Below, in pieces: positions 10,331-19,687 of a stretch of 22,085 nucleotides of DNA. Under the pieces are notes generated by a model. It was not told the origin of the DNA and did no database searches. It was given only the letters and a program-made list of their open reading frames with translations. This stretch comes from Hypsibius dujardini (Eukaryota > Tardigrada > Eutardigrada > Parachela > Hypsibiidae), in contig LRSR01007165.1 in the NCBI GenBank assembly GCA_001579985.1, positions 5,001 through 27,085 on the forward strand. Direction: 5' to 3'. The number at the start of each line of letters is the position of its first letter. The stretch's first letter is position 1. Both the position numbers and the translations under genes were made by a program.

Positions 10331-11718
10331 ATGGACGAACCGGGGACTTCCGAGTGGAGAGAATCGCCGCTGCCGCCGAGGGAAACTGCGGATAAAAATC
10401 TTTCCCTGCGTCAACGGAAAAATGCCAAAAATGCTCCCCTGGAAATCTCCTCCAAGAAACCTCCCGCACTGCCTGCCCCGAGCCTGGCGGGGATAAAGAA
10501 GCAACGCTATCGCGATCCGAGATTCGATGAGAAGTGCGGGAGTTTGGGCACGGTTTCCTTCGAGAAGAACTATCAGTTTGTTTTTGAGCTGCGTGAGAAG
10601 GAGCTGCAGACTGTTCGGCAGCAGCACCGTCGGGAGCGCGATCCGGAAAGAAAAGCGCAGTTGAAAGATCTACTTACTCGGCTGGTAAGCTAATTTCATT
10701 GCGTTGAAAACTGGGAAATGAGCCGCTACTTTAGATTCTTTTTCAACGCAGACGTCAATTGATTGATTAGTTGATTGCTGGAGTGACTGATTGAATGATA
10801 AATAGACTGATTGATTGCTAGATCAATTGATCGATTGATTGGCTGCATATTAATTTTTTTTCTTGTTAGTCGGTGGGTGTGATTAATTGCTGGATTGATT
10901 GCTTGAATTGTTGTTTAGATTTCAATAACGGGTGTTTAATTTAGTTATGTGTCTGCTTATTCATTGCTGCTGGCGCTTGATGAAGCATTGCTTTATGTTT
11001 TCGAAATATTTGATTAAAATAAAATCTGTTTGATTAATTTAATTGCTGCTTTGACTTTCAGTGAATTGTGCAAAGTAAAATTGTCCAACTCGGGTCTCAT
11101 GAGTGTTCTTACACCATTACACGATTAACGTATTTCGTCTACAAAGCAGCTGATTATCTCCTCCTTGCCGTATAGGAAAATCAAGAACGGGCACGGACGC
11201 AGAAGAAGAAGGCCGAAGAAAAAGACAGTGAACGGAAGGTCGCACAGACACAACTAGTAGCCTCCGGGAAGAACCCATATTTCCTTAAAAAATGTAAGAA
11301 CTTGGTGGGAAAACGCCACCGACAAACGAACAGACAGGTAGACAGACAGGCAGGTAGCTAGACAGACAGACAAACAGACAGACAGACAAGCAGACAGGCA
11401 GACAACAAGCAGGCAGGCAGGCAGGCAGACAGGCAGACAGACAAGCAGGCAGGCAGGCAGAGACAGACAGGCAGACAGACAGACAGGCAGACAGGCAGAC
11501 AAACAGACAGGCAGACAGACAAGCAGAGTGTCTGTCGTCTGGTCTGGTCACCATTTCTATGTACCGATTTGGGATGTTTTTCAGCCGACAAGAGTATTCT
11601 CGACATGGTCTCACAGTTCCAAGAACTGAAGAAGACCGGCAAGCTGAAAAAGTACATGGAAAAGAAGAGGAAACGCAACGCCAAGAGTGACTCAAAAGGT
11701 CTTCCTAAATCTTCGTAG
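10331..11718 (+). CDS. RRP36: Ribosomal RNA processing protein 36 homologue
   Basis: This is a nucleolar factor known in yeast and human to be needed for early pre-rRNA cleavages in 40S subunit maturation. Three exons join in phase: 10331-10684, 11176-11293 and 11585-11718, giving 201 aa. Donors are gtaagc and gtaaga; acceptors are gtatag and tttttcag. The hallmark block QRYRDPRFDEKCG lies at residues about 58-70, followed by FEKNYQFVFELREKE. A charged helical middle follows, then NPYFLKK (about 151-157) and a basic tail (KKYMEKKRKRNAK) that can act as a nuclear or nucleolar signal. Length is a little short of the human protein because the N-terminal leader is short. The start is the first ATG in frame. 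It converges on MRPL11, with 185 nt between stop codons. Both introns are inflated by simple repeats. Confidence 0.93.
10756..10842. repeat. (GATT)n-rich tract in RRP36 intron 1
   Basis: Imperfect tandem TGATTGAT units lie inside the 491-nt first intron of RRP36. The same motif recurs in introns of MRPL11 and SF3B2 and in the arms of the foldback elements. Confidence 0.9.
11331..11526. repeat. (CAGA)n / CAGG microsatellite in RRP36 intron 2
   Basis: About 195 nt of CAGA units with CAGG and AAGC variants fill most of the 291-nt second intron. Several minus-strand reading frames pass through it as Cys-Leu-Ser repeats; these are translations of the repeat, not genes. Confidence 0.95.
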
Positions 11719-11813
11719 AACCACAAATTCCTGTCGTTTCATTCTGCCGTCATTTTCCCGTCCCGTCGTGAACGGTTCAAACTGCTGTACATCGCTCTTG
11801 GTCAGGAACACGT

Positions 11814-11819
11814 ATTAAA
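11814..11819 (+). terminator. Candidate polyadenylation signal ATTAAA for RRP36
   Basis: The common variant ATTAAA lies 96 nt after the RRP36 stop, between the two convergent genes. Confidence 0.5.
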
Positions 11820-11903
11820 AGGTACACACAAACACACTGGTAAAAGCACGAAATCCGGCGCGGAGTAGCCGCCAGAAAAAGAAGAAATGAAACAATTCTT
11901 CCA

Positions 11904-13279
11904 TCACGTCGCAGCTGTTCGCAACATCTTGGCCTGTTTCTTCTCCTCGAGCTCCTTGATCTGTGCCTCAACCACGAGCTTCCGGTCCTGGAGGAACTGC
12001 CCGTACTCCTCCGGGTCGAGGTGGCGCACCACGCCGACGCCCATCCTCCGGGCATGATCAATGATGCGTTCACAGATGTACTTTAACTCGACATTTTCGT
12101 GCTCCGGATCCTGCGACTTGATCTTGGCAATCTCGTAGACGTGTTTGAAAGTGATTTTCCCGGCCATCTCTCGAGCTGCAGAGGCAAGCGAAGATTATTT
12201 GGTAACTTGGTAGTAATACAGTAGTATCTTGCAAGTACAGCTGGCGGAGAAACTGGATACGGTTCGCCAGGCGTTGATTGATTTAGTGTAGTATGTGCAA
12301 AATGGAAAAGCATTGATTGATGGTTTGGCCAGTCAAATGCAATGTTTCGGTTTGATCAATCAATCAACCATTCGCCCATCAGTGTTCAAGTCAGTCAATC
12401 AACTGATCAATCGACCATTCGCCAATCAGTGTTCAAGACAGTCAATCAACCGATCAATCAACCACTCGGCTATCAGTGTTAAAGTCAGTCAATCAACCGG
12501 TCAATCAACCGTTTATTCGTCTCTCGACTCACTTCCTTCCATGGAGCCTCTGTTTATGCCGGCCGCTGACTTGATGAAGTACGATTGCGTCGGTCGATTA
12601 ATGACCATATCGTACGTACGATCCGGCTAGAAAACACAAACAACACTGAGTTCCACAAAAACTGTGTAGGACAGGAGGAAAAAAGCCGAAATCGAAAGCC
12701 CGATAAAATTGTATCTCAACATAAAAACCGATGCACCACCTACGTTGATTGTCACTCGCGTCGGAAGCGGCAGACCTTCTTTGACGTCTTTTGTCTTCTC
12801 ATTGAATTCCTTGCAGAATACAGCAATGTTCAATCCACGCTGAAAAGCAAGGGTGAAGATCAGAAGCTGGATCCATTAATTGATTGATTGATTGATCGAC
12901 TGGTTGGTTGATCTGTTGATTGATTGACTGATTGACTGATTGATGAGTTGATTAGTTGATTGATTGATTGAGCAAGTGACTAAGACCGCTCAGTCTGGAC
13001 CTTGATGCATTGATTGATTGATTTTTGTAAGTTTTGTTTCACTATTTTAACGCTCAGCGCCTCCTGGTATTTGCTAAACTACCCTTGCAATTAAGAGGAA
13101 AATTGTAAAACAATTCTTCTAATGTTTATTTAGGTTGTTAGACATACCTGGCCCAGCATGGGACCCAACGGAGGACCGGGTGCAGCCAACCCGGCCGGAA
13201 TATTTGTCTTCATCAGCGGATTGTGAATCAATTTCCGGATGATCTTTCGATATCCCTTCGCTTTTTTCATCCCCGACAT
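11904..13279 (-). CDS. MRPL11: Mitochondrial large ribosomal subunit protein uL11m
   Basis: This is a component of the mitochondrial ribosome stalk base, which binds large-subunit rRNA and is nuclear-encoded. Four exons on the minus strand join in phase: 13148-13279, 12744-12839, 12533-12626 and 11904-12175, giving 197 aa (the human protein is 192). Donors are gtatgt, gtaggt and gtgagt; acceptors end ttttcag, ttttctag and cctctgcag. The L11 N-domain signature [12 protein letters not shown] is at residues about 33-44, then RGLN and [11 protein letters not shown]. The linker and C-domain include [13 protein letters not shown] and [12 protein letters not shown], all expected of L11. The tail is Lys/Glu-rich. 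The N-terminus is short and basic, like the human protein, with no classical cleavable presequence visible. The start ATG at 13279 gives the expected length. It is convergent with RRP36 and divergent from SF3B2. Confidence 0.95.
12354..12510. repeat. 47-bp minisatellite in MRPL11 intron 3
   Basis: Units of 47 bp with boundaries at about 12358, 12405, 12452 and 12499 contain gatcaatcaacc, a segment like atcagtgttcaag, and cagtcaatcaac. There are about 3.3 copies with small substitutions. The motif overlaps the genome-wide AATC/GATT theme. It sits in the 357-nt intron 12176-12532. Confidence 0.9.
12878..12972. repeat. (GATT)n tract in MRPL11 intron 1
   Basis: A long imperfect TGATTGAT tract lies inside the 308-nt intron 12840-13147, with a short second tract near 13008-13024. 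Confidence 0.9.
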
Positions 13280-13597
13280 TTTCAAGGCTATGTATGCGCA
13301 GAAGTGTAATCTATTGTCTTGGAAGCGGCACGCTCTGACGAAAAAATGTTGTATGCTACCGAATAATAATAAATCTAATAAAAAAAATGAAATCGACAAA
13401 TTCGTTTGGAATTTCGTGGACTTCCATCAGAGCAACACTCTGCTTCCATGGAGGTGGAATTCCACGTTGCAATGCAGGGTGCTGCCCCAAACCCTACTGC
13501 CCATGGGTGCCCATACCCCCGCCCATCCCTAGCCCCTTAGCAGATTAATTCCATGATTTCATGGAATTCCAACCGTTTGAGTTCCACGGACTGCGGC

Positions 13598-13686
13598 GTA
13601 TCGACAGCGCGTGCGCATCACAGTGCGTGCGCATCACAGTGCGTGCGTATCGACAGTGCGTGCGTATCGACAGTGCGTGCGCATTG
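13598..13686. repeat. 16/17-bp tandem repeat, about five copies
   Basis: Units alternate between gtgcgtgcgcatcaca (16 bp) and gtgcgtgcgtatcgaca (17 bp), with a degenerate first copy. It is G+C and CpG rich, unlike its AT-rich neighbours, and lies about 320-410 nt upstream of the MRPL11 start. Confidence 0.9.
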
Positions 13687-14276
13687 TTAAGCCAGGCGAA
13701 GAATATTTTCTGCGCATAGCCAATTGGTGTTGCCGTAAAACCTGGCAAAAATGCCGTCAAGAGTTCTTGGAATATGAAACTTTGTTCTAGAGTTCCAAAC
13801 CAGCGTTTTCTTCCTACGATTTCATGAGAAAATTCTGAAAGCCGGACTTGTCAAATCCGTCAACTAACTGTGGATTTTTTCGCCCGCTTCTTCACTTCCA
13901 AAACAACCTGGGAATTTTTCTTTTTCTCCACGCCAGCCGAATAAAGATGTAAGTTAAAAGCGACCGTCTTTGCCCTGTCGTTCCCTTAGCAAAACAAACC
14001 TTTTCTACTGCGTTTGTTTTATTTTCTTTTCTGTCACCGTGAATGAACTTAATTTTCGAGTTAGAAACACGCACTGAGTGCAGTATGATATTCCGTTGTA
14101 TCACGCACGCTGCCTAAATTTAAAATAAAATATGGGATGTTCAACTTTAATAGCGAACCATGGAAAGCTGCCTAATGTGTTCCACGTGCCCGCTTACCAA
14201 TCAATCAATCAACTGATCAACCAACCACTATCATCAATCAATCAATATTCAGCCCACAATTGATCTGCGTTGCTTA

Positions 14277-14291
14277 TTCGTTGCAGATAGA
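14277..14291 (+). promoter_or_regulatory. Candidate 3' splice acceptor in SF3B2 5' UTR
   Basis: The motif ttattcgttgcag is a good acceptor, preceded by an AATC-rich stretch like the introns of these genes. It would fit a 5' UTR intron, or a trans-splice site if the organism has a spliced leader. I cannot see a matching donor in the window with confidence. Confidence 0.3.
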
Positions 14292-14292
14292 T

Positions 14293-14325
14293 CTGTCACC
14301 TCATCGGCGCTGTCACCTCATCGGC
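14293..14325 (+). promoter_or_regulatory. Duplicated motif ctgtcacctcatcggc upstream of SF3B2
   Basis: The 16-nt motif occurs twice, at 14293-14308 and 14310-14325, 44-76 nt before the SF3B2 ATG. It could be a promoter or 5' UTR element. Function is inference only. Confidence 0.4.
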
Positions 14326-14368
14326 TCTGCCTCAGAACGCGGAATATAATTATACATTAACCACTAAA

Positions 14369-17300
14369 ATGGCCGGCCAACCGCCTCCCGGAATGTACGG
14401 TCCGCCGCCGGGAATGCGACACCAACTGCCGGGAGGATTTATCCCCGGCGGTGCCTTTCAAGGCGGTCCTCCTCCCGGATTTCATCCTCCACCGCCGGGG
14501 ATGGGCCCGCCGCCGCCCCATCAAATGCAGCAGCAGCAGATGAGGCCGTCGATGCCGGGGCCGATGCCGCAGGGCATGCACTTGCCGCCGGGATTGGCGG
14601 GACCGTACGGTGGCCCTCCTCAACAGGGATATCAGCAACAACAGCAACAGCAGTTTCATCCTCCACCACAACAGCAGCAGCAGCCACAGCAGGGCGGCAT
14701 GCAGGATCAGCAGAACTTTCAGCAGCAGCAGCAGAAGAAGTTTCCCGGAGCAAGGAGTATTGTTCCGTCGCCGATTGAGCGGGTGCTGAGCGATGGACGG
14801 GAGCGAGCGTTGAAGATGGGGATTCGACAGGACACGTGTAAGTGGGTTGAACTGGTTTCGGTTGCTTGATTGATCGATTGAGTGGAATTGTTTTGGTGGG
14901 ATTCTTCTTCAGACAATTGATTGATTGATTGGTTTCTTCGGTGAGATTCTTTTTTGGATGATTGATTGATTGATTGATTGTTTGGTGGGATTCTTCTTCG
15001 GACGATTGATCGATTGATCGATTGATTGATCGATTGATCGATTGATCGATTGATTGAGCGATTGATTCCTTCCGTTCTGCCCATTCTCCTTGACGCTTAT
15101 TCATGACGTTATTGTAAAACTCGGATTAGGTTTGTGGTATCTTATTTGTAAATTCGTTATTCGGAGTTTATTCAGGGATGTATCCGGAAACCAAGTTTGG
15201 AAATGATCATTTTGTTTTAAACGGGGCCACAAAAATTAGTTTAATCTTCAAATTAACCACATTCAATTTGCAAAAAAGGGGATTTTATTTAAATACAGTA
15301 AGATTTTCGGCATCTTTCCACTCCAAATTCGATTTGAAATGGATTGACATCAGCAGAACCTTTTTTGGATGCTAGGGGGCGGAGCTATGGGTTAACTTCA
15401 ATCTAGGCTTCCCAGTGACATTGCAAAAATGACTCATAGCTCCGGCCCCTGGCATCCAAATAAGATTCTGCTAATGTCAATCGATTCCAAATCGAATTTG
15501 GAGTGGAAGAGTGTCAAAAATCATGGAATCAAACTTTTTCCAAAAAAACGATTTGGTTTGGATCAAAAAATTGAAACTTCGGAAACGTTGCTGATGAATC
15601 AATCAATCAAGCCTCGGGCCATAACATAAAGTGTAGCACAGGCATTTGTGGAAAAAAAACTCCACTCCGATCGGGAGGGAAAATCTCAGTTTTTTCCCAA
15701 ATTAGTAAAATGGAGAAGGAGAGATTTTCATTTTAAGAAACCAAGGTTTATTCTATAATATTATATAAAGATGTCTCTATCTGTGTCAATCATACTGTCC
15801 GTAATTCTCGTTCGTCGCAGTCTGATTGTGGTTGAGTTTTCCGACGCTATTGATTGTCGAGAAATTAAAATCTGATCGATAGTTGATACTTTTCCTCAAC
15901 TGTTACTCTGAGCATTGATTTCACTGTGGCAATTTTGTGGATCTTTTATGTAGACGTGCCGGAGAGTACCGAGACGCCGGAGACGGACGAGGGATTCCCC
16001 GAGAACGGTGACGAGACGGAAGAGGAGAAAAACGAGACGTCACGCGAGAAGGTATTTTATTTCAAACGCATTTCCATTCAATTTGATTAAACTGACGTGT
16101 GCTTTTCCGTTACAGGCCATTAAGCGGAAGCGAAAAAACAAGAAAAAGAAGAAACCTCAGCGCCATACGGCAATGGTGCCAGCCGATGCCAGGAAGGATA
16201 AGACATCCGATTCCGGCTTGGACGAGGAAGTCGAAATTGAGTAAGGACAAGGCTGTTTTGTCTGCTTGTCTGTGTCTGTATCAATTTGTCTTTCTGTCTG
16301 TCTGCTTGTCTCTATCTGTGTCAATCTGTCTGTCTGTCTGCTTGTCTGTGTCTGCCTGTCTGTATGTCTGTCTGTCTGTCTGTGTCTATGTCTGTCTGTC
16401 TATGTCTGTCTGTCTGTCTGTGTCTATGTCTGTCTGTCTATGTCTGTCTGTTTGTCTGTGTCTATGTCTGTCTGTGTCTGTCTGTCTGCCTGTGTTTATG
16501 TCTGTCTGTCTGTATGTCTGTTTGCTTATGTCTGGGTATTTCCAGAGTAGTAGAAAGTGCAAATTTTGGCGTCTTGTTTCAGATACGTGGAAGAGAAGGT
16601 CAAGTTGGATCCGGAACTGGCGTACTTTTCGCAGATTTTCAACGCTTTCAGTGTAAGTTGCGGACAAACTGTCCATCACTCTTCTGTGGGCGAACAATCA
16701 GTTGGAAATCAGATGGTTTTGCAGTTGGAAGGACAACAGGCCGATGTGGATCGCAAGGAAAAGGAAGCCGCCGAGGCGGAATCGAAAGTGTCACTTCGCA
16801 AGGCTCCAAAGGAAATTGAAGAGGAAGAGGAGAAGAAGGATGACACGAAAGTCTCCCGCCGTAAACTGCGCAAACAGAATCGCATGACCGTGGCTGAACT
16901 GAAGCAGACCGTTGCCCGACCGGATGTCGTGGAGATGCACGATGTCACGTCGAGTGATCCGAAACTTCTGGTCCAGCTGAAGGTAAGAGCTTTTCCGCGC
17001 AGTTTTGTCTGGGGAATTTATTGACGACATCTCCAATTCTGCTTGCAGTCTATGCGAAACAGCGTTCCCGTGCCACGACATTGGTGCTTCAAGCGCAAAT
17101 ACCTGCAGGGAAAGCGTGGATTCGAAAAGGCGCCGTTTAACCTGCCGGAGTTCATCAAACGTACCGGAATCATGGAGATGCGGCAGGCGGTGGCGGAGAA
17201 GGAGGACACGAAGTCGTTGAAGTCGAAAATGCGGGAGAAAGTCCGACCGAAGATGGGAAAGATCGAAATCGACTACCAGAAGCTGCATGACGCTTTCTTC

Positions 17301-17491
17301 CGCTGGCAGACGAAGCCGCGCATGACCGCTCACGGTGATCTCTATTACGAGGTATGTCAACGAGATCCTGCTTTGCACTGACAAGCAGTGTATATGTGGG
17401 TCCACGACAGACATGCAGACGAGTTTACAATCATCCATCAGGCAGGCATCCCATAAAGAGGCAGGTTGGCAGGCAGATAGACCTTCATTCT

Positions 17492-17545
<54 letters not shown>

Positions 17546-19473
17546 CAGTCAGGCAGACAGACAGACAGACAGATAGACAGACAGACCCTGCAGCAGTGGG
17601 ACAGGCTGACAGTAACTCAGCGCCTAGATCATCTGATCGATCAGTTAACCGTCTTTCCGGTGCAGTGGTTTACTCTGGTCTGGTATTTAGGGTAAGGAAT
17701 TTGAGACAAAACTGAAGGACAAGAAACCCGGGGAGCTTACGGACGACCTTCGCATTGCCCTCGGGATGCCCGTGGGACCGGTAAGTTTCATAATATAGTT
17801 TTCTCCATCCTCTGTGGAAATCATAAAAATCATTCTGTTTTCATCTATTTCTTTCAGAATGCAAATAAATATCCTCCGCCGTGGTTGATCGCAATGCAAC
17901 GCTACGGTCCACCTCCCTCTTATCCCAGCCTGAAGATTGCTGGCTTGAACGCACCCATTCCGGAAGGTTGCACATTCGGTTACCATGCCGGGGGTTGGGG
18001 CAAGCCACCGGTTGATGAGACAGGCCGACCGCTGTATGGAGACGTCTTTGGCACGATGGGCGCTGGTGTTGTAAGTCGAAGACCATGAGCTCCGGTTTCC
18101 TTTCTGTTTTCATGAGTGTAGTTTGTAGTGAGTCAGGACTGATCGATCGATTGATTGAGTAACTGGCGTTGTCGTTGTCTTCTAAAAATAATTGGCCTTT
18201 TTCCCAATTTAGGCGCTGCTTTCGGAAGCGGACGTGGAACGCGAGCCATGGGGCGAGCTGGACGCTGAAGAGGAAGCAGAAGAGTATGAAGAGGCAGAAT
18301 CGGCTGACGTGACGGGTGATGCGGACGCGGACGCGGATGCATCCGGTCTGGCTACTCCGGCTGAGGGGTGAGTTCTTATTTTTGTAACAGGACAAGCCAC
18401 CGGTTGATGAGACAGGCCGGAGGACGACCGCTGATCTTGATCCCTGACCCTGACGCTGACTATTCTTGACTTGCAGATTAATCACTCCGAGTGGTGGAGC
18501 GTCCTCCGTACCAGCTGGCTTGGAGACTCCCGACTCGATTGAGCTCCGCAAAAAGAAGATTGAACGGGATATGGAATCAGGGTAAGAAATTTTGTTTCAA
18601 ATTGATGCATTTTAATGTGTTTTGGTTGGTCGATTGATTGATTGATTGATTTAAGTTGTTGCTGTTCATGTAACATGTTTCCATTTAAATAAACACGACA
18701 TTAATTCCAATCTTAGTAACTGTTTTCCTTCGTTTTCAGGGATGATGTGCCGCAGTTGTATACCATCTTACCGGAGAAGAAGGTGGACCGGATCGGCGGC
18801 TCCGTTATGAGCTCCAGCCATGTTTACGAGCTCCCACCGGTACTGACCCGCACATTTCTTCCCCCGATGGGGGAGTTGATGCCGTTTTTACTAATCACTT
18901 CTGGCTTTTTGTTTCGTACAGGCTGGTGGCTCACGGAAGGCAGCAGCTGCCGCGGACGGTGTCCAGGTTGCGCTGGATCCCCACGACTTGGAACACGGGC
19001 TGGACGAGAAGACGCTCCAAGCGCGATTCGAGGCGCGGATGAACGAAAACCGCAGTCAGATTGCCAAGGAAGATTTCAGCGACATGGTCGCCGAACATGC
19101 CGCTAGACAGGTAATCGTTGCTGATCAATCAATCAAGCCCCAGGCCATCGCACAAAGTGGTGCGGGAATTGGTTTTTTTGAATCAATCAATCAAGCCCCA
19201 GGCCATAGCACAGAGTGGTGCGGGAATTGGTTTTTTTGAATCAATCAATCAAGCCCCAGGCCATAGCACAAAGTGGTGCGGGAATTGGAAACTGCGGATG
19301 GGATTTCCAGCCCGAGACTTCGATATAACATCTAAAAGCTACTTTTAAACCATTTTGCTGGGAATTTATTGTATGAGTGTCTTACTTTGTAGACCAACAA
19401 ACGGAAGAAGACTCAGGATAAGGAGGGCGGCGCGGAGAGCACGAAGAAGAAACATAAAGAATTCAAGTTTTGA
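14369..19473 (+). CDS. SF3B2: Splicing factor 3b subunit 2 (SF3b145/SAP145)
   Basis: This is a U2 snRNP subunit that helps anchor U2 at the branch site and partners SF3B4. Thirteen exons join in phase to 751 aa: 14369-14837, 15954-16051, 16116-16240, 16583-16652, 16725-16982, 17049-17351, 17691-17780, 17858-18070, 18213-18367, 18477-18581, 18740-18839, 18922-19110 and 19393-19473. Residues 1-135 are Pro/Gly/Gln-rich. A basic stretch ([11 protein letters not shown]) is near 193. The DUF382 core spans about 300-427, with [19 protein letters not shown] and [12 protein letters not shown]. The PSP domain is at about 461-505 ([24 protein letters not shown]), followed by [17 protein letters not shown]. 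The C-terminus has [12 protein letters not shown] and ends KEFKF, as in human. The human protein is 895 aa; its N-terminal SAP domain is not seen here. Exon boundaries 16652/16725 are optional, because that intron is in frame and stop-free. Confidence 0.96.
14866..15067. repeat. (GATT)n/(GATC)n tract in SF3B2 intron 1
   Basis: Several runs of TGATTGAT and CGATTGAT lie just after the first donor. A related block, gattcttcttc, recurs between runs, giving a loose higher-order repeat. Minus-strand frames read it as Ile-Asn-Gln-Ser repeats without meaning. Confidence 0.9.
15180..15650. mobile_element. Foldback/MITE-like element, copy in SF3B2 intron 1
   Basis: A long imperfect palindrome centred near 15410. 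The left arm (about 15313-15393) and right arm (about 15431-15512) are complementary through blocks such as ccactccaaattcgattt, and ggatgctagggggcgg matching the revcomp of ccggcccctggcatcc. The loop is about 40 nt. The right outer end has aatcaatcaatcaagcc and a gggccata block, matching the element at 21170-21709. The left outer end is diverged or lost. It has no coding capacity, consistent with a non-autonomous element. Confidence 0.75.
16259..16532. repeat. (TCTG)n microsatellite in SF3B2 intron 3
   Basis: About 270 nt of TCTG units with TCTA and TGTG variants fill most of the 342-nt intron 16241-16582. Three plus-strand frames stay open through it because TCTG repeats contain no stop codon. 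These frames are not genes. Confidence 0.95.
17491..17585. repeat. (CAGA)n microsatellite in SF3B2 intron 6
   Basis: A CAGA tract with minor variants lies in the 339-nt intron 17352-17690. Confidence 0.95.
18393..18433 (+). repeat. Copy of SF3B2 exon 8 fragment inside intron 9
   Basis: Bases 18393-18419 are identical over 27 nt to exon 8 at 18001-18027, which encodes KPPVDETGR. After a short insertion, nine more bases match (18425-18433 against 18026-18034). The copy lies in intron 18368-18476, leads quickly to stops, and is not expected in the mature mRNA. Confidence 0.9.
18629..18651. repeat. Short (GATT)n tract in SF3B2 intron 10
   Basis: A short perfect TGATTGAT run in the intron 18582-18739. 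Confidence 0.9.
19123..19312 (+). repeat. Three tandem copies of the foldback element end in SF3B2 intron 12
   Basis: Units of 58 bp start at 19123, 19181 and 19239. Each holds aatcaatcaatcaagcccc, then aggccata and gtggtgcgggaattgg. Only the third continues into aaactgcgg and gatttccagc, the outermost sequence of the element at 21170-21709. It is therefore a triplicated terminal fragment, starting 12 nt after the intron donor. Confidence 0.9.
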
Positions 19474-19569
19474 GTATCGTGCATTTTACTCCCTCCCTTT
19501 TCATATTATGTCGTTTATACTTTTGTGCGTCTCATTTGGGCTTTGTGTTTTTTTCTGGGCATCGTCATC

Positions 19570-19575
19570 AGTAAA
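19570..19575 (+). terminator. Possible variant polyadenylation signal AGTAAA for SF3B2
   Basis: No AATAAA is seen close after the SF3B2 stop. The variant AGTAAA lies about 97 nt downstream and is the best candidate. Confidence 0.25.
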
Positions 19576-19687
19576 TAATGCTAAGTCTGGTCACTGCTGA
19601 TGCTTCGTCTCTTTTTATGCGGATTTCGATGCGGTAGATGGATTTTTCCCCACGAATTGACCACCTCCTCTTAAATTTCTCATGATG

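Larger units (their letters stand above)
13280..14368. other. Divergent intergenic region between MRPL11 and SF3B2
   Basis: The 1,089-nt interval between the two divergent starts should hold both promoters. It contains near-palindromic pieces around ggaattcc (13450-13580), a 16/17-bp tandem repeat, AATC-rich tracts at 14197-14247, and a candidate 3' splice site followed by a duplicated motif just before SF3B2. No gene is recognised in it. Confidence 0.6.

Noticed and set aside
11254-11726. Minus-strand open frames rich in Cys-Leu-Ser repeats
   Set aside because: They are translations of the CAGA microsatellite in RRP36 intron 2, in three frames at once.
14439-15104. Long minus-strand frames with Ile-Asn-Gln-Ser repeats
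   Set aside because: Antisense of the SF3B2 first exon and of the GATT tract in intron 1; no coding motif.
16099-16819. Plus-strand open frames with Ser-Val-Cys-Leu repeats
   Set aside because: TCTG repeats lack stop codons in every frame; the tract is the SF3B2 intron 3, bounded by good splice sites.
17841-18551. 236-codon minus-strand frame
   Set aside because: Antisense to SF3B2 exons 8-10, whose plus-strand reading matches the conserved PSP region.
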